A stretch of DNA of 64,000 nucleotides from positions 2,364,416-2,428,415 of the forward strand of contig OU015524.1 of NCBI GenBank assembly GCA_907165065.1, written 5' to 3'. A model generated the notes under the pieces. It was not told where the DNA came from and did no database searches. It saw nothing but the letters and a program-made list of their open reading frames with translations. A program made the position numbers and the translations under genes. The DNA comes from Caprimulgus europaeus. Taxonomy: Eukaryota > Chordata > Aves > Caprimulgiformes > Caprimulgidae. Position 1 is the first letter of the stretch. Every line of letters begins with the position of its first letter. Shown in pieces: positions 1-12,500 of the stretch.

Positions 1-2578
1 AACTTAAGATAAAGGTTAGCAGAGCAATGGATATCCTCTCAGCTGTGGATTGCTCTGAAAGCAAAGCTGAGTTAAGCACAAAGGAAACAAAATAATCAGA
101 AATAGCATGATCAAGATCTCCCAACAGAAACGACAGTGGCACTGAAATGCCCTACAGTAAAAGCCCTCAATGGCAAGGAGATGGATGCAAGTCATTAGCT
201 GCTAGCATCTGATCTTTCCAAGAACATTTAACTCTTCTCCTGCAAGGGAATTCCTCAAGCAGATACCTTGGCTTATGAATAATGGAAAATGGATTTCCAG
301 GCTTTCTGCATACGAGAACTTATTTCTAGAAGCACCGCTGTTGCAAAAGCATTCCTACAACCCAAATCCACTCTAGAAACAGAGTCACTGTCCAGGCTGA
401 AGTCAATATATTCTTATGTTGCTTTAATAAGCTTACTTTTATTTTTAGAATAAGTTACCACCAAACAAAATACAGCAAGAAAATGTTTACTTCATAAAGC
501 CTCCAAGAAATCAATGTTTTCAATTTTGAATCTAATGCTGTTACAGCCAGAAGGTCCATTACCCAAAGTAGGAGTTTCAGAGCACCTTTTTTTTCCCTTG
601 GACATATATGAGTTGAAGAAAACAATGTTCTCCAGTTCCAATAAGCCTTATTTCTTATTACCCAGCATTTGGAATTAATCAATACCACTGTACATTACTG
701 TGGTTTCAACAAACACCAAATACGCTGCACACCTTCTATTAGGAAGTGTTGTACGTAAAATGAACATTAAAGTAACAAAACTCAGGAGACTGCCATCAGG
801 ATTCAAGCACTTATCTCAGGCAGCTCAAGTCTTCCTGTCCCCCTGCCCTTCCCAGGCCAGCAGTAAACATCCTCAGATAATTCAGCCTATGCAAGGTTCA
901 GAACCCATTGGCAGTGCTCCTCTTCCTCTCATCAGCAACAATACAGGAAGACTTAAGTTAGGTGGCACAAATGTGTAATTTAAACAGATGGCTTCCTTTA
1001 AATCTTACTTAGATTACATAAAGAGGCAATCAAACACCTACTTGCAGTAGTTGTGCTGTTTCACTTCTCCCTATTTCATTTTGGCTTAGCTGTGGAATCA
1101 GAGGAACATTTGAAAAACATGAATCTAAATGTTGTGTTAGTTCATGAAACTCTTTTTTGGACCAAGAAAAGCATCATTTCAGCAAAACCAAAAGACCAAG
1201 TTATTTTTCACAAAGTTACTATAAGCAAAAAAAAAATTTAATGTTTCAACTCAAAACCTACTGACTTGCTTTAACAGCTGCAGATAAAGACAGGGTCTGT
1301 ACCTAAACCCATAAACAGTGGGGAAAACGTTACAAGAACAAGTGTGTTTTTAACTCATAGAGGCAAACACATCTGGCTGGGAAAGTCAATCAGGTTTAAA
1401 ATCTGGCTCTGTGGGAACACAATATTTGTGTCCAATATACAGCACACATCCATACAGTATGTAAAGACAGATGTCGTCAGTGACACATAACCGGGATGTT
1501 TTCATTCTTACCATTTCTTAAATTCCTTTTAAAACACAAGTTCCACCCAGTGAGAACATTTTTTTTCTGGATATTACCCTGAAACATGTTAGCTGGGAAC
1601 CTGTTCTAAATTAAGATGAAAAGATGCTGGATTAGAAAGTATTAGAACTAGATTACCTAAGGTCAACTGTTCTCAGAGACTTATTTACAGAGCAGTATGT
1701 TCTCCATCACATATTAAACCCTTCAAACTTCACACAGCCTACAGTAAAGAGCAGATTACAACAGCCCAGAGGTGCACTCCTATGTGAAAGGTTCTCTCAG
1801 AGCTTAGAAGAGGAAACACACTTGCATAGGGGGAACAACCACAGGCCTTCCTTCTGTTACTGCAAGCTTTTGCTTGTTTTTAAGTGGATAAATATTTTCT
1901 TCAACATGCAGAGAATACAGTGAGGAAATAAAAAAAAGGCAAAAAACCCCACCACCACCTGAGTGAAGCAAGTTAAACACACTTAGCAAGAAGAGGCTGA
2001 CATTATCCATCATTTATCCCACCTACAGACATTATCTTGTATTAAAAACACAACACAGGAAGGACACCCAATACTCCAAAGAATAAAGTCTATTTTCCAC
2101 CACTTTTCAATAGACATAGGAACTTGAGGTTTCACATTTCCTTCCCCCTGGTATTCATTTTCAAACTGTACTAAAGCAAAGACAAGATCTGCTTTTCCTT
2201 GTGGTTCTTCCAAAAGGGGATTCTTGGATTTGAAAAATCCAATTTATCTACCTTACAGAAGCAGACATCACCTCACAACGGGTACAAATACAGAAACATT
2301 CCCTGCAGTATCAATCCAAAACTTTAACTGTTAAAGGCTTTAGCATGAAAGAAAGTTTGCTGGAAATGAGACTGTCAAGTGCTCAAATAAGGCACATTTC
2401 AAGGCCTTTTTTGTGTGTGCAGAGCAGCAGCTTGCACAGTGTGTTTTCTGCACAAAGGAAAAATAAAGTTAACAGAGAAAATTTCTGAAACCAAGCGATG
2501 AGGGGATCCAAAACACTTTTCTTAAGAGGATTACCCAGAGAAGTGACGAGTATTTTGCATCCCCGTGAAGAGGTTAGC
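1..2578. other. AT-rich unique sequence, probably intronic
   Basis: No mobile element or tandem repeat is recognised here. If the island at 4.2-5.35 kb is the AFTPH promoter, this is part of its first intron on the minus strand. Short open frames on either strand lack paired splice sites or family resemblance. Confidence 0.4.
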
Positions 2579-2775
2579 ATGTCATTGCACCGAAACGTTC
2601 ACAAAGACGCAGTTTAAGTTGTCAACCAGCACAATAGCACAGAAAGGAAGGAAGGTTTTGTCGAAAAAGATAATGAGGATCTGAAAGAAGATTATGCCAC
2701 TGAGCACAGTGAAAAGAACTCCATCCAGCATCAGTTTCTTTACCACAGGGTTTCCAGCTGATACCACCACATATC
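2579..2775 (-). other. Unassigned candidate terminal coding exon, hydrophobic
   Basis: On the minus strand a pyrimidine-rich tract ends CTCTCCTTGCAG at 2776. From there one frame (first full codon TAT at 2774-2772, following a leading base) stays open for 63 codons to a TGA at 2581-2579. The predicted peptide has one long or two closely spaced membrane-type segments, around GVLFTVLSGIIFFQILIIFF and FCAIVLVDNLNCVFV. The preceding exon would have to end with two codon bases; the first-exon candidate at 4767 ends with one, so they do not join directly. I do not recognise the family. It may be a chance open frame within an intron. Confidence 0.2.
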
Positions 2776-4199
2776 TGCAAGGAGAGCTCTATGAATATTT
2801 CAAGAGGAAAGGGCAAGGAGTTGACAGAAGTCCATCTAAGCTGCTCTATTATTTCCACTGTGAAAGACAAGTCTTTTCAAAGTACTGGAAGCTTCAGAAT
2901 ATTACTTCATGTAAATAGTGTGTTAAAATGCATGCATTAACTTTGTGAGTTACTAAAGCAATTTTTAGGAATCAGTGTAAGATCACACGCTGCCTTCACC
3001 AACAGAAATTACGCAACACAAATATGATTCACTGTGTGTAACACTGATTTTTATAGACTATTAAATCCTTTGCTAAACAAAACCATGATCTGAGCAAAAA
3101 TAAAACAAAAATAGTAATAAAAAAATAATCAAACAAAAAATTAACTGATCTCCTGAGGCTGAGATCTTTCAACTGCTTACTTATAAACAAATTAAGGAAG
3201 TAAAAAGAAGAGGTCATGCTTTCACACGACCTTAGAAGGTCAAACAACGTGTACTTTATGCAAACATCATGTGGATTGGAAACACCACAGCCACATTAGC
3301 TTTTCTGAAGTTGCTTTACTATACAGTGAATTCATATTTTTAAGTTTAAATTCTCATATCCTCAAATTTATGCTATTTATTTTCACTGATATGAAAAGAA
3401 AGTTCAAAAAACAAATAAATAAAAAACCAAAATGCACAACCCTTCAGCAGCCACAGGTGCTTCACCTCATCCCCCAAATTTCCCAAATAACATGTAATTC
3501 CTCCAGGTACAGCTCCAACTTCAGGCAGAGGAACTGCTACCTATACATTAGCTGTATGAGCACCTACAGAATCTTCTGTGTACACTGGCAATACAACCTA
3601 ACGTTTTTATGCTTAAAGTAGGCTAATTGGTTTTCCCAGTCTAGTTCATATATCCAGAGAATAAAACAAGGAGGAACTACTTTTAATTTTCTTCAATCTC
3701 CAAGGACCAGCCCAGTTAAAAAAAACCAGCATCCATCAAACTCACTTTACCACAAACTCAACAGCTGCAGAAATCAGTTCTAACATAGCACATCACACTA
3801 TCAACCATGCAGGAAAAGAAAACTTATACCAACACTTGTCCATGATTCTTCTTCTACGCACTGTGTTCAGTTACAAATGGAAGTTTGCTTTAAAAGGAGC
3901 CTCAAACTTCTGAGGGTTTCAATTTCTGTGCTGAAGCTACAGGGAAGGGGCTGTCACCATCAAGAAGCCAACTTACTGAGGCTTTGAAGGCATCCCAAGG
4001 TTTAAGCCTTGGTTTAAGGAACTGTCTTCCCCAAGGAAAAAAAAAAAAGAAGTATTTTGGTTTATCAGGCAGCCACTTATAATAGGAAACTGAAGCACCA
4101 GGACTTCATAAATAAGCATTTCAGCAATTTTGTCCCATTTTAGAATGGCGTTATTTCTAAAAAAAACCCAAACAAAACCACCCCTAAAATAAAATCCTA
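2776..4199. other. AT-rich sequence between candidate exon and CpG island
   Basis: No repeat family is recognised. There are A-rich tracts around 3105-3145 and 4037-4050. No supported exon on either strand. Confidence 0.4.
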
Positions 4200-4766
4200 A
4201 CTCTGCTTCAGCCTGTCATCGTCAGATGCATTTAGCGACCGACATGCTTCACATCCCTTAATAAAAGAAAGCTTATCAGGAAAAACCAAGCAGGCAGGAC
4301 CGCGCAGCTCCTGGTACCACACCACAAGCCACCCAGCCCTCTCTCCCCGCTGTCCTGCCGCTGAACCCCACAGAAACGCGGGGCACCCGCCCCAGGCCGG
4401 CGCCCACCCCGGCATAACCCGCCTGGGGCCCGCCGCCGAAGGACAAAGCCGCTCGGGTCCGAGGCCGGCCCCGCCGCGGCCCGTCCCCTCGCTCCAGGAG
4501 CCGAGGGAGAGGCGCCTCAGCGAGGGGGAGCGCTGCGGGGCTGCAGCCTCCTGCCGGGCAGGGCGGCCCGGCTCCGCCGCCCTCCCCTCGGGGATGGAGG
4601 GGGAAGGACGGGGAGCGCGGTGCCCTGACAGGCCCCGGCCGCTGCAGGACCTCGGGTGAAGCCCCGAGGGGTCCCCACCCGTCACCGCGGGGCAGGGGCT
4701 GCTCTTCCTCGGCCAGGCCCGGAGGAAACGAGCCGCCCTCCGCTCGGCGGCAGCGCCGGCTCTTAC

Positions 4767-4806
4767 CTGAGGGGTGCGCGGGTGGCGGCGAGGCCCGGGC
4801 GGGCAT
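4767..4806 (-). other. Candidate first exon, 3' part, with consensus donor
   Basis: The minus strand reads ATG at 4806 followed by 13 codons (MPARASPPPAHPS) and one base, then GTAAGA. The context before the ATG is poor for initiation, so the exon may be entirely 5' untranslated. The exon must extend upstream of 4806 by an unknown length. I could not join it in frame to any other exon in the window. AFTPH is the best candidate from gene order; a lineage-specific or non-coding transcript is the alternative. Confidence 0.4.
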
Positions 4807-5265
4807 GGCGGCGGGCGGGGAGGGGGAAGGAAGGGGAGACGAGACGCGGCCGGTTATCTAAGGCCTCCCGCGGCAACCGCCATCGAGGGGGAACCCATGT
4901 CACGGCGACAGGAACCGCGTCGCTGCGGCCCGGCCCCCTCCCGGCGGCCACCGCCTCCTGCTCCGCCACCGCCCACTTGGCCTCCCGGCAGGCAGCGCGC
5001 TACTGCCACCGCCCCCGAAGCCGCGTCACTTGCGGCAGCGACTGGTGGGGTGGGGCCATAAGTAAATAAATTAATTAATAATAAATAAATAAATTAGCGG
5101 CTAACGCGGCTGCGGTGACAGCTGCTCCCTTCCACCGGGTGAGGCGGGCGGTGCTGTAACCGCTCGGCCGCCATCTTAAGTGCTGGCAAGCCGCTTCCAC
5201 TGCCGCAGGGCGGCCATTTTGGACGGGGGGGTGAGGCGATACTGTGGGGGGACGCCGCGGCCGCC

Positions 5266-5323
5266 ATGTTGAGCTTGGGAAGAAGAGGGCAGCGCCGGGT
5301 TGCGGTGTTTTCCGTGCCCCGGT
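5266..5323 (+). other. Candidate plus-strand first exon from the CpG island
   Basis: GCCGCCATGT is a good initiation context. The frame runs MLSLGRRGQRRVAVFSVP and meets a GTAAGT donor at 5324. No matching downstream plus-strand exon was recognised. A divergent non-coding transcript is as likely as a protein gene. The same CATG also gives a minus-strand ATG (5267-5265) opening a 57-codon frame rich in Ala and Pro. Confidence 0.25.
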
Positions 5324-5350
5324 GTAAGTGATGAGGGGGTTTATTTATTT

Positions 5351-8300
5351 ATTTTTAATTTTTTTTTTACAAAATTTCCCTCCACGGGTGTCGTGTGGGC
5401 TGTAAGTGGAGCGCTGCCTGCGCGCGGTGCCAGGGATCCTGTCAGGGAATCCCCTGAGGGGAGCCGGGGCCGTGTGGGCGTTTGCCCGAGGAGAGGCGCC
5501 GAAAACAGGCGGTGACATTAAAAAAAACCCAACCAAAACATTCAAAATAGAAACGGGAAAGTGGAGGCGAATCCCTTCTGGCAGCTGGGCGGCGGTGCGA
5601 GGAGAAGAGCTGGCGGGAGGGCTGCGTTTCGCTGTGGTACCGGTAGCGCCAGCGTGAGGAGCCCGGCGGGAGCTTCTCCGCCGTGAAGACGATCGTGGTT
5701 ATTCCCGCGCTGTGGGAAGGTTCCATTTCCAAGTCCTGAGGGTTAGGGTAGCGCTTCCGCATCGGAAACTGTTTACTGCAAAGTTTTGCCAAGTTTTAGG
5801 GAGGAATAGTCTGATTCCATATGTGTGATCCTGCACCCCACCTGGGGACCAGGCTGCCGTGCCACTATTCCCCCTTTTATGTCTCCTTGTAACCAAGGGG
5901 CAGGTTCCTTCAGCTTCATATTTGCAAACTGTTTTGTGCAGGTGGAGTCCCTGAGGGCCTGTCTGCATCTCACTGAAGCCTCCGCTCCTCAACATCAGGG
6001 TCTGCTGGAGCTGCTGCCTTCCAAGAGGAGCTTGGTCCCAATTTCTTTCTGGAAAAGAGATTCACATGTGCCTATACTTCACAGGGAAGGTGTGTACGTA
6101 GGCTAGTTTTAAGTGCAACACCAGTCCAATTATGCTTTAGTTGGACTGGCTTTTTTACAGTTTTCTTTACTTGTTGGTTGTGCAAATTCTGTAAAAAGGA
6201 GTAGAAAGACAGTCAAAAAGGCATACAGGGAAATATTGTATTTTAAACATAATTTTAATATTTTTTTTATATCTTATTTGCCCTTTTCCCCAAGGAGCAC
6301 AAGTAAACCATGGTTTGACCTCACAGGTGAAAGAACTTTTACAGGAAACGCACTGAACAAAACCATGAGAAATAACAACACATGCATGCTTTTGTTTTTC
6401 AATTTTTTTTTTTCCTCATACCTGTTTGCACTGTACTGATGAATATTGTCAGAACTACCAGCACATTAGGTCTTTAAAAATGCATAACATGGTTTTAAAT
6501 AACATGGAAAGCCTGCCATACATCCTTTGACAGTAGTGAACTGAACACTGCACAGCAGTTACAACACGCCAGCAAATTACAATAATAAAATGGTGATCAA
6601 AGTGTAATATTAAAGCTTTTTCCCTACAGAGGTTTAAGCATATGTTTAAACACATGATAGTTTGGCTAAGGAAGGCTTAAAACAAGGCTATTTGTACAAC
6701 TTTTCATGTCTGAGATAGGTTTGGGGAATAAAAATAACTCAAATACATTTAAGAGTAATTAATTTGCTAATTTAATAAGCAGTAGAAGGCCTTTGTGAAG
6801 CATGGGGAAATTATATTGTTAATACAATGTTTCTGTTATGTGAGGCATCCTGTTACAGTAGCTGAAGCTAATCATAGGTGATTGTTAATGAGGCTGTGTG
6901 ACCATTAATGAGGCTGTGTGAGTGTTACATTTCGCCGCCTGGTGGCTGTTTTCTCTTTTCAGTCGAGAGTCAGAAGCAGCGTAAAAGCTTGTGCTGACCT
7001 GGCAGGACAGAAGGACAAGCGGTGAGGGAACTGGAAGGTAGGACAGTTTAGCAGTCAGAAATCTTTGACTTTCACTCAGTCTATAACATGGTGTTTTAAA
7101 AATCCTAAGGGTGAAGAGAAGAATCTGTAAAAGCAGTGAAATACTTTTGTTGTAAAGCAACAAAATAGATTGTTTCTTCCCATATCTGGCAGCAACTGTT
7201 AAATTCCAGGGGCCCAAAATATACCTCAGTGTGTAGTGTTAGTCTGTGAAGAATCATTTCCCATTCCAGCTGTGTTTAGTTAATGGTTATTGGCCATGAG
7301 TGTTAATCATCCTTATGGCAACATTGTAAATATATAACTAGAGGAGGTAATTTAATAATTATATGGTTGATGTATCAATGATTTGAATTAACATACAGAA
7401 CAAACACACTGCCTGTAAACTCCCCAGACAGCAGTGTGAGCCCCAGCACCCTAAAACAAGTGTAAAGCCCTTCTCTGGAAAAGACCAAAGCTGCAGGTGC
7501 AACAGTGTGCCACAGCAAGAGAGAAAAAAACTCAACAGTATCTGTAATAAGGTCCTAGAAGAGAAGGAAATTTAAGTAAAACTCCCAGATGATTTGAGGA
7601 AGTGACTCATATCCTAAGCTACAAAGAAAGGGAAAAAATCCCTCCAAATTATCCTTGCCAGTTTGACCAGAGAGAAATTTCCTCCTCTTTCTTGGTGGTA
7701 TTCAGTAGTTCCTAGGACCAGAGGCTTTAATCAGCATGCAGTTGTGAGTCTGTAAAATTCATTTAACTTGAATGCAAGGATCAGACAAGAGGTAAGCATT
7801 CTACATTAAAAAAAAATGAAGGTGATCTTCACTTAGGCATAGTGTGAATGACTGACAAGATGTGTGGGATTTCTTTAGTCATTCCTGCATAAGCTTTGCT
7901 GGTTGAAGGAGATTACATTTGCTTACGAAGGCAGACTGACTCTTTATAATAGCATTAGCCATATTATGTATTAGTTCTGTGAAGTGGAATCCATGGGTTA
8001 CAACACTAATTTCAAGGTTATATTTTCAACATGGCAAAGTTTCCTTTACAGAATCACATGGGTTGTAAACACTGTGTGTTTTTTGAAGATTAGAGTGGTA
8101 TTCCAAACATTTTCAAGCATATGGTGGGTTTTTTAAAGTGTATATTTCCAAGCAATTTATTTTTTTACAGCGTGGTGAAAAAACGGTGTAATTTTGAGAT
8201 CTCCATCTCAATGTGAAGCCCCTGTGCGTGGTGCAGGAGAGGTTTTAAGTCAAGCAGAACTGGTTTTGGTAACTCCGAGGTCCAGCCTTGGCTTGTTAGC

Positions 8301-9004
8301 TGGAGCAAAGCAGCTTTGTCAGTCGCTGCTCCTGAGTCCTCAACTGTCAGGAGAGGGCGCAGCCTTCCTAGAAGTCTGAGTGGAAAATGGTGGTGTGGTG
8401 TGTCAAAACCATTCAGAAGGGCTGTCTCCCGGAATACCCCATGGGCTGGAGGCTCAGACACTCCTCCTGGGTTGGAAACTGAGGATGGCAGGGAGACCTT
8501 GTTATGATCTACATCCATGTGCTTCATATAACTTAGTCATTCATAATTCTCAAGAAAATTGAGTATTTATAGGGAAACAATTTAGCTTTTTATTTCTCAT
8601 TTTGGAATTTACCACTGAGTTCCTGAATGTAACCTTATGTATGCTATAGGCTGTACCATATAGTGTGTAATGCAGAATATCTTCTGAAAGATGTTGGATT
8701 GCTGGCAGTGGACAGTGCAGGTTTTTTTCCCTTTTTTAAAAAAAAATAAATTCAAAAATATGTACAATACAGCATGGCTCCTGGCAGTGCAAGCTTCTTC
8801 TGGCTTCCCCACTCAGTGGATGAGGAAGAAACTTGCTGTAATCAAAGACTAGATAAATCTTCAAACTTCAGGCAGATTCTTTCCTCTCTGCTGAGTCTGG
8901 CAATGCTGCTGATCAGCAACTAGGTAGTCTGTTTCCTGAGAAATTGTGGTGCTTGGGTTTTTTTGGTTTTTTTGGATATTTTTGAGTTCACAGTTGAGTT
9001 GGAC
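5351..9004. other. Gene-poor AT-rich interval
   Basis: The first few hundred bases are the shoulder of the CpG island; the rest is AT-rich. A 17-base direct repeat with a 20-base period occurs at 6885-6921. No coding exon or repeat family is recognised. A 120-codon minus-strand frame at 8165-8527 resembles no protein I know. Confidence 0.5.
6885..6921 (+). repeat. Two-copy 20-bp direct repeat
   Basis: TTAATGAGGCTGTGTGA occurs at 6885-6901 and again at 6905-6921, separated by three bases. It looks like a simple local duplication. Confidence 0.85.
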
Positions 9005-9512
9005 ATTTGAAGATTTGAAATTGATCATCGAGTCCAACTCCTGTCCCCGCACAGGACAAGCCCAACACTCAGCCCATGTGTCTGAGGGCACAGGTTGGCC
9101 AAATGCTGCTGGAATCTTGTCAGGCTTGGGGCCATCAGCACCTCCCTGGGGAGCCTGTGCCAGTGCTCCACCACCCTCTGCCTCAAGAACCTTTTCCTCA
9201 TGGCCAACCTCCCCCTCCCCTGCCACATCTTCCTGCCATGGCCTCTGCTCCTGGCGTTGGTGGCCAGAGAGAAGAGCTCAGCGCCTGCCCCTCCTCTTCC
9301 CCTTGGGAGGAAGTTCCAGACCGCCATGAGATCTCCTCTCAGTCTCCTCTTCTCCAGGCTGAACAAACCAAGTGACTTCAGCCTCTCCTCACACCCTTCC
9401 CCTCTAAACCCTTCCCCAATGTTGTGTCCCTCCTCTGGACACTCTCCAGGAGCTTTAGATCCTTTTTATATTACAGTGCCCAAAACTGCCCCCAGTACTG
9501 GAGGTGTCTGAA
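9005..9512 (-). mobile_element. CR1 LINE 3' fragment, degenerate
   Basis: The minus strand encodes a decayed C-terminal part of the CR1 reverse-transcriptase protein, including [12 protein letters not shown] and HWHRLPREV, with frameshifts. The 3' end lies at the left near 9005, and the element is truncated at its 5' end. The subfamily ('gtccaactcctgtccc' near the tail) differs from the copies in the right half of the window, and decay suggests it is one of the older ones. Confidence 0.85.
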
Positions 9513-12500
9513 TTAATTCCTGCTCCACGTGGTCTTCACGTGACTCTCTGCTGGCAGTGAAAGGAACTTGCAGAGCCTGGCCTCCCTGTGCTAGGTGCTG
9601 GCCGTTACAATAACAGCTATGTGGCAGTCCCTGTCTCCTCTCAAATCCATTCAGAGGCACTGAGGTACTCTTCTGAACATCTCAAACGCCCGAGGTCTTC
9701 TGCATCGCTGCTGCTGCCTTCAGCATTGACCTCTGGGCATGCAGAATGACCATGAGTGTCATGCAGGCACTAGTTTCTCTTGCTTTAGAGATCCAACAAA
9801 GGTGTCTTAATTTTTTCCAGCTCTTCAGGGAAAGGACTATCTCCACCTGTTCTAGTTGCAGTGGCATAAAATAGAAAACATTGTAAAACATCTTTTAGAT
9901 GGAACATATGAATCTTCTGTTTGGAGTGCAAGTGTGTTACTGTTTGATACAAATCTCCTGGCTATCTTTACTGGAGTCATAGTTAGGAAAGCTAGAAGGC
10001 TTTATTCCATCAGCAGCCCAATTGCTTGCGATTCACAAGCCATTAAAAATCCCAGAATTGTCCTTAAAACAATCTTAAAGGTGTTAACTACAAAGAGCTC
10101 CATGTAGTTACCAAAACCAGATGAAATGGTGGTTATTTTAGGTGGGTCTTAGAAATCTCCTACATCTGAAGGGCACATTGGTTATTTCATTTTTAGCTCA
10201 GACTTATTTGGGCAAGCGTAGGGTTGCTAACGCTCAACAGTGTTTGTTGGGAGGGTTTTTTGGGTTGTTTTGTTTATTTTTTTCTTTTTTTTTTTTCTTC
10301 TAAGGAGCTCCTTTCTGACTCAACCACATGCAGGCTCACATTTTTGCCATATGAGGGCTACCCAGTGGATCAACCAGCTCATGAATGTCAAAACAGCCCC
10401 CTTTTTCCTGCTGTGGCCCAGGCCACATCCTGAAAGTGGCAGCAGTTAATCACTTCAGTGTGGCAATACTATACATACACCTGGCCTCAACATATTTATA
10501 TACATAACTCACCAGCAGCGTGTGCAAAGCGTGTTTGAGTGTATCCACGTTTTAGTGATGACAAGGCTTGTCAGAAGAGGCAACACACAAACCCTGTGTT
10601 GGCAGGGCTGGCTTGTTCAGCTGTGAAGGAGATGTAATAAACTTTAAGATGAGTGCAGGCTGAAAACAATCTGACTTCAGCCCTAATTTAACTGTGTTAC
10701 TCAGGCGAGCTGAGAGGGAAAAAAAACAGCTGACAAATGTAGCAGCCCAGTGAGCTATGGACAGCCCAGATGATGTAGAGGCAACACGTACTATTTCCTC
10801 CCAGGTCAGACAATACTTCCTCCTTCTAAAAGGTGGCATTGTGTGAGTACATCAGCTGTCAGCAGGACAGCAAGATTTCCAGTGCTCTCAGTAGCAGAGG
10901 AAAGCTTTCCAGTGTGACTAATTGTTTTGGTTTTTTTTAAATACAGGCTCTAAATGTAGAAAGCCAATAAAGAAAGAAATCAAAATTATTCATTTAAAGA
11001 CAGTCCCTTGCCTTTAAGGGGCTTGGCTTGTGAGTTTGGTACATTTAGGATGAAAAGTGCTAAAAATGGTTGAAGGCCATTGTTCTGGTGTAATGATCCA
11101 ATTTATTTATTGGACAAATGTGAGCTGATTTCCATAGCCATCCTCCTTCCATCTGCACTAGCTCCTCTGTGCGATGACAGGAGTCAAGAGCCTCCAATCA
11201 CCCTTGTAAATCAGCTGCTAGGAAAATTTGGAGTACTGACTCTGTGTGTGATGGGCACTATTACAGCAGTCTCTTGTGTACTGAGCTGTTCAGGGTAATA
11301 AATTATATGCCTAGAATCTCTATTAACATCTATTTTAAGGCTTTTTCATTTCTAAGGCATTTCAGAGGGTTTTGTGGTTTGGGGATATTTTTTTGGTTTG
11401 GGGGTTTGTTTTTTTGGAAGTTTAGTAACACTGAAACTTGTCTCTACAGCTGTTTCTTATATATCTAAGAAAACCTGCAATAACCTGTTGTAATTGCACA
11501 AGTTCATTTCACATCTGTATGTCAATGCAGTTGGTGAAATTCAGGTTCCTGGTTCAGATGTTTTGGATGAGTTTTCCAATATTGAATGGCTGGCAGTGAT
11601 GTATATCAATAAAAAGAATCTGAGGGTTGTTTTTTTTTCCAAAGTTCATGCCCTTTTTTCTTTTCAGTGAATGGCAAAATGTCCATTCAACATAAATGAA
11701 AGTAGGCTTCAGTTCCAGGTTTTAAAATGGAAATGGCTGAGGTTTTCCTGAGCTAATGATGACTTCTGTCTCAGATGCAACTGCTGTGTGTGGAAAGTGG
11801 TTCCTTTTGCAGATCTTTGTCAAAATCCTTCTCATTGTCATTCAGACTCATATCTAATGCCTGTTTTCAGTACCACATGTGTTAATTTTATCCTCTGTCA
11901 GAATTTTCTACAATGGGTTTGCTTTCTTGTTCTATGTTCATCGAGATGCAAAGCATCTGGGGTGTAGGCACAGAGCAAGGGTAGATATCAGGGGAAGAAA
12001 AGGATTGTTTTCTGGGAAGCTCTTACATGAGAAATATGTGAGATTTGCCATATTTGGTCCTAAACAGCCTGACAGGATTGTTGTCATAGGTAAATTATAA
12101 ACAATAAGACAGAATCTAGAGAGGAAATATTGTGCTCCAAATAGCCAAAACGTTTTTGAATGCTGACAGAAGTACTCTCTGCCCTGGAGTCCTGCACACA
12201 ACAGCCTTTGGCTGCACCAGCAGCCAGGATGAGACCCTCAGACAGAGAGGATTCCCTACTGTTATCTCACAGGCAGAAAGAAGCAAGACTGAGCCCCTGA
12301 CATTTGTACCAAGAAGAGGCAGAATGTGGACAGGAGCAGGCAGAAGGGAGTGCAGAGAGCTGGTCAGAGAGGGAAGGCAAACACAAAGACAGCAAGGCAG
12401 ATGAGGTCCAACCCTCAGGTGTAGCCACCTTGTCTCTAGCCTTATTGAGCTCAAAGGATGTGCACTCATGGTGAGTTTGGCTCCTGATTTTTAGTTTTGA

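Larger units (their letters stand above)
4200..5350. promoter_or_regulatory. CpG island, probable two-way promoter (possibly AFTPH)
   Basis: A sharp rise in G+C and CpG, flanked by AT-rich DNA, has splice donors in both directions: CAG/GTAAGA on the minus strand at 4767/4766 and GTAAGT on the plus strand at 5324. Three YY1-like motifs occur at about 5168-5181, 5210-5222 and 5259-5274, all with ATGGC on the minus strand. In human, AFTPH lies next to LGALSL in the same direction, with a non-coding first exon as I recall, so a minus-strand promoter is expected here. That assignment is inference from gene order. An AT-rich tract (5058-5096) interrupts the island. Confidence 0.65.

Noticed and set aside
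2010-2213. Minus-strand frame with GFFKSKN before it, recalling the integrin alpha GFFKR motif
   Set aside because: A stop codon lies just upstream, no good acceptor matches the frame, the following residues do not resemble an integrin tail, and no other integrin exon is nearby.
4197-5061. Several long GC-rich frames on both strands (to 176 codons)
   Set aside because: They overlap each other in a CpG island, are rich in Ala, Arg, Gly and Pro, and cross the consensus donor at 4766; open length here follows from base composition.
8165-8527. 120-codon minus-strand open frame
   Set aside because: No family resemblance, no splice or polyadenylation context, and a length expected by chance in six frames of 64 kb.
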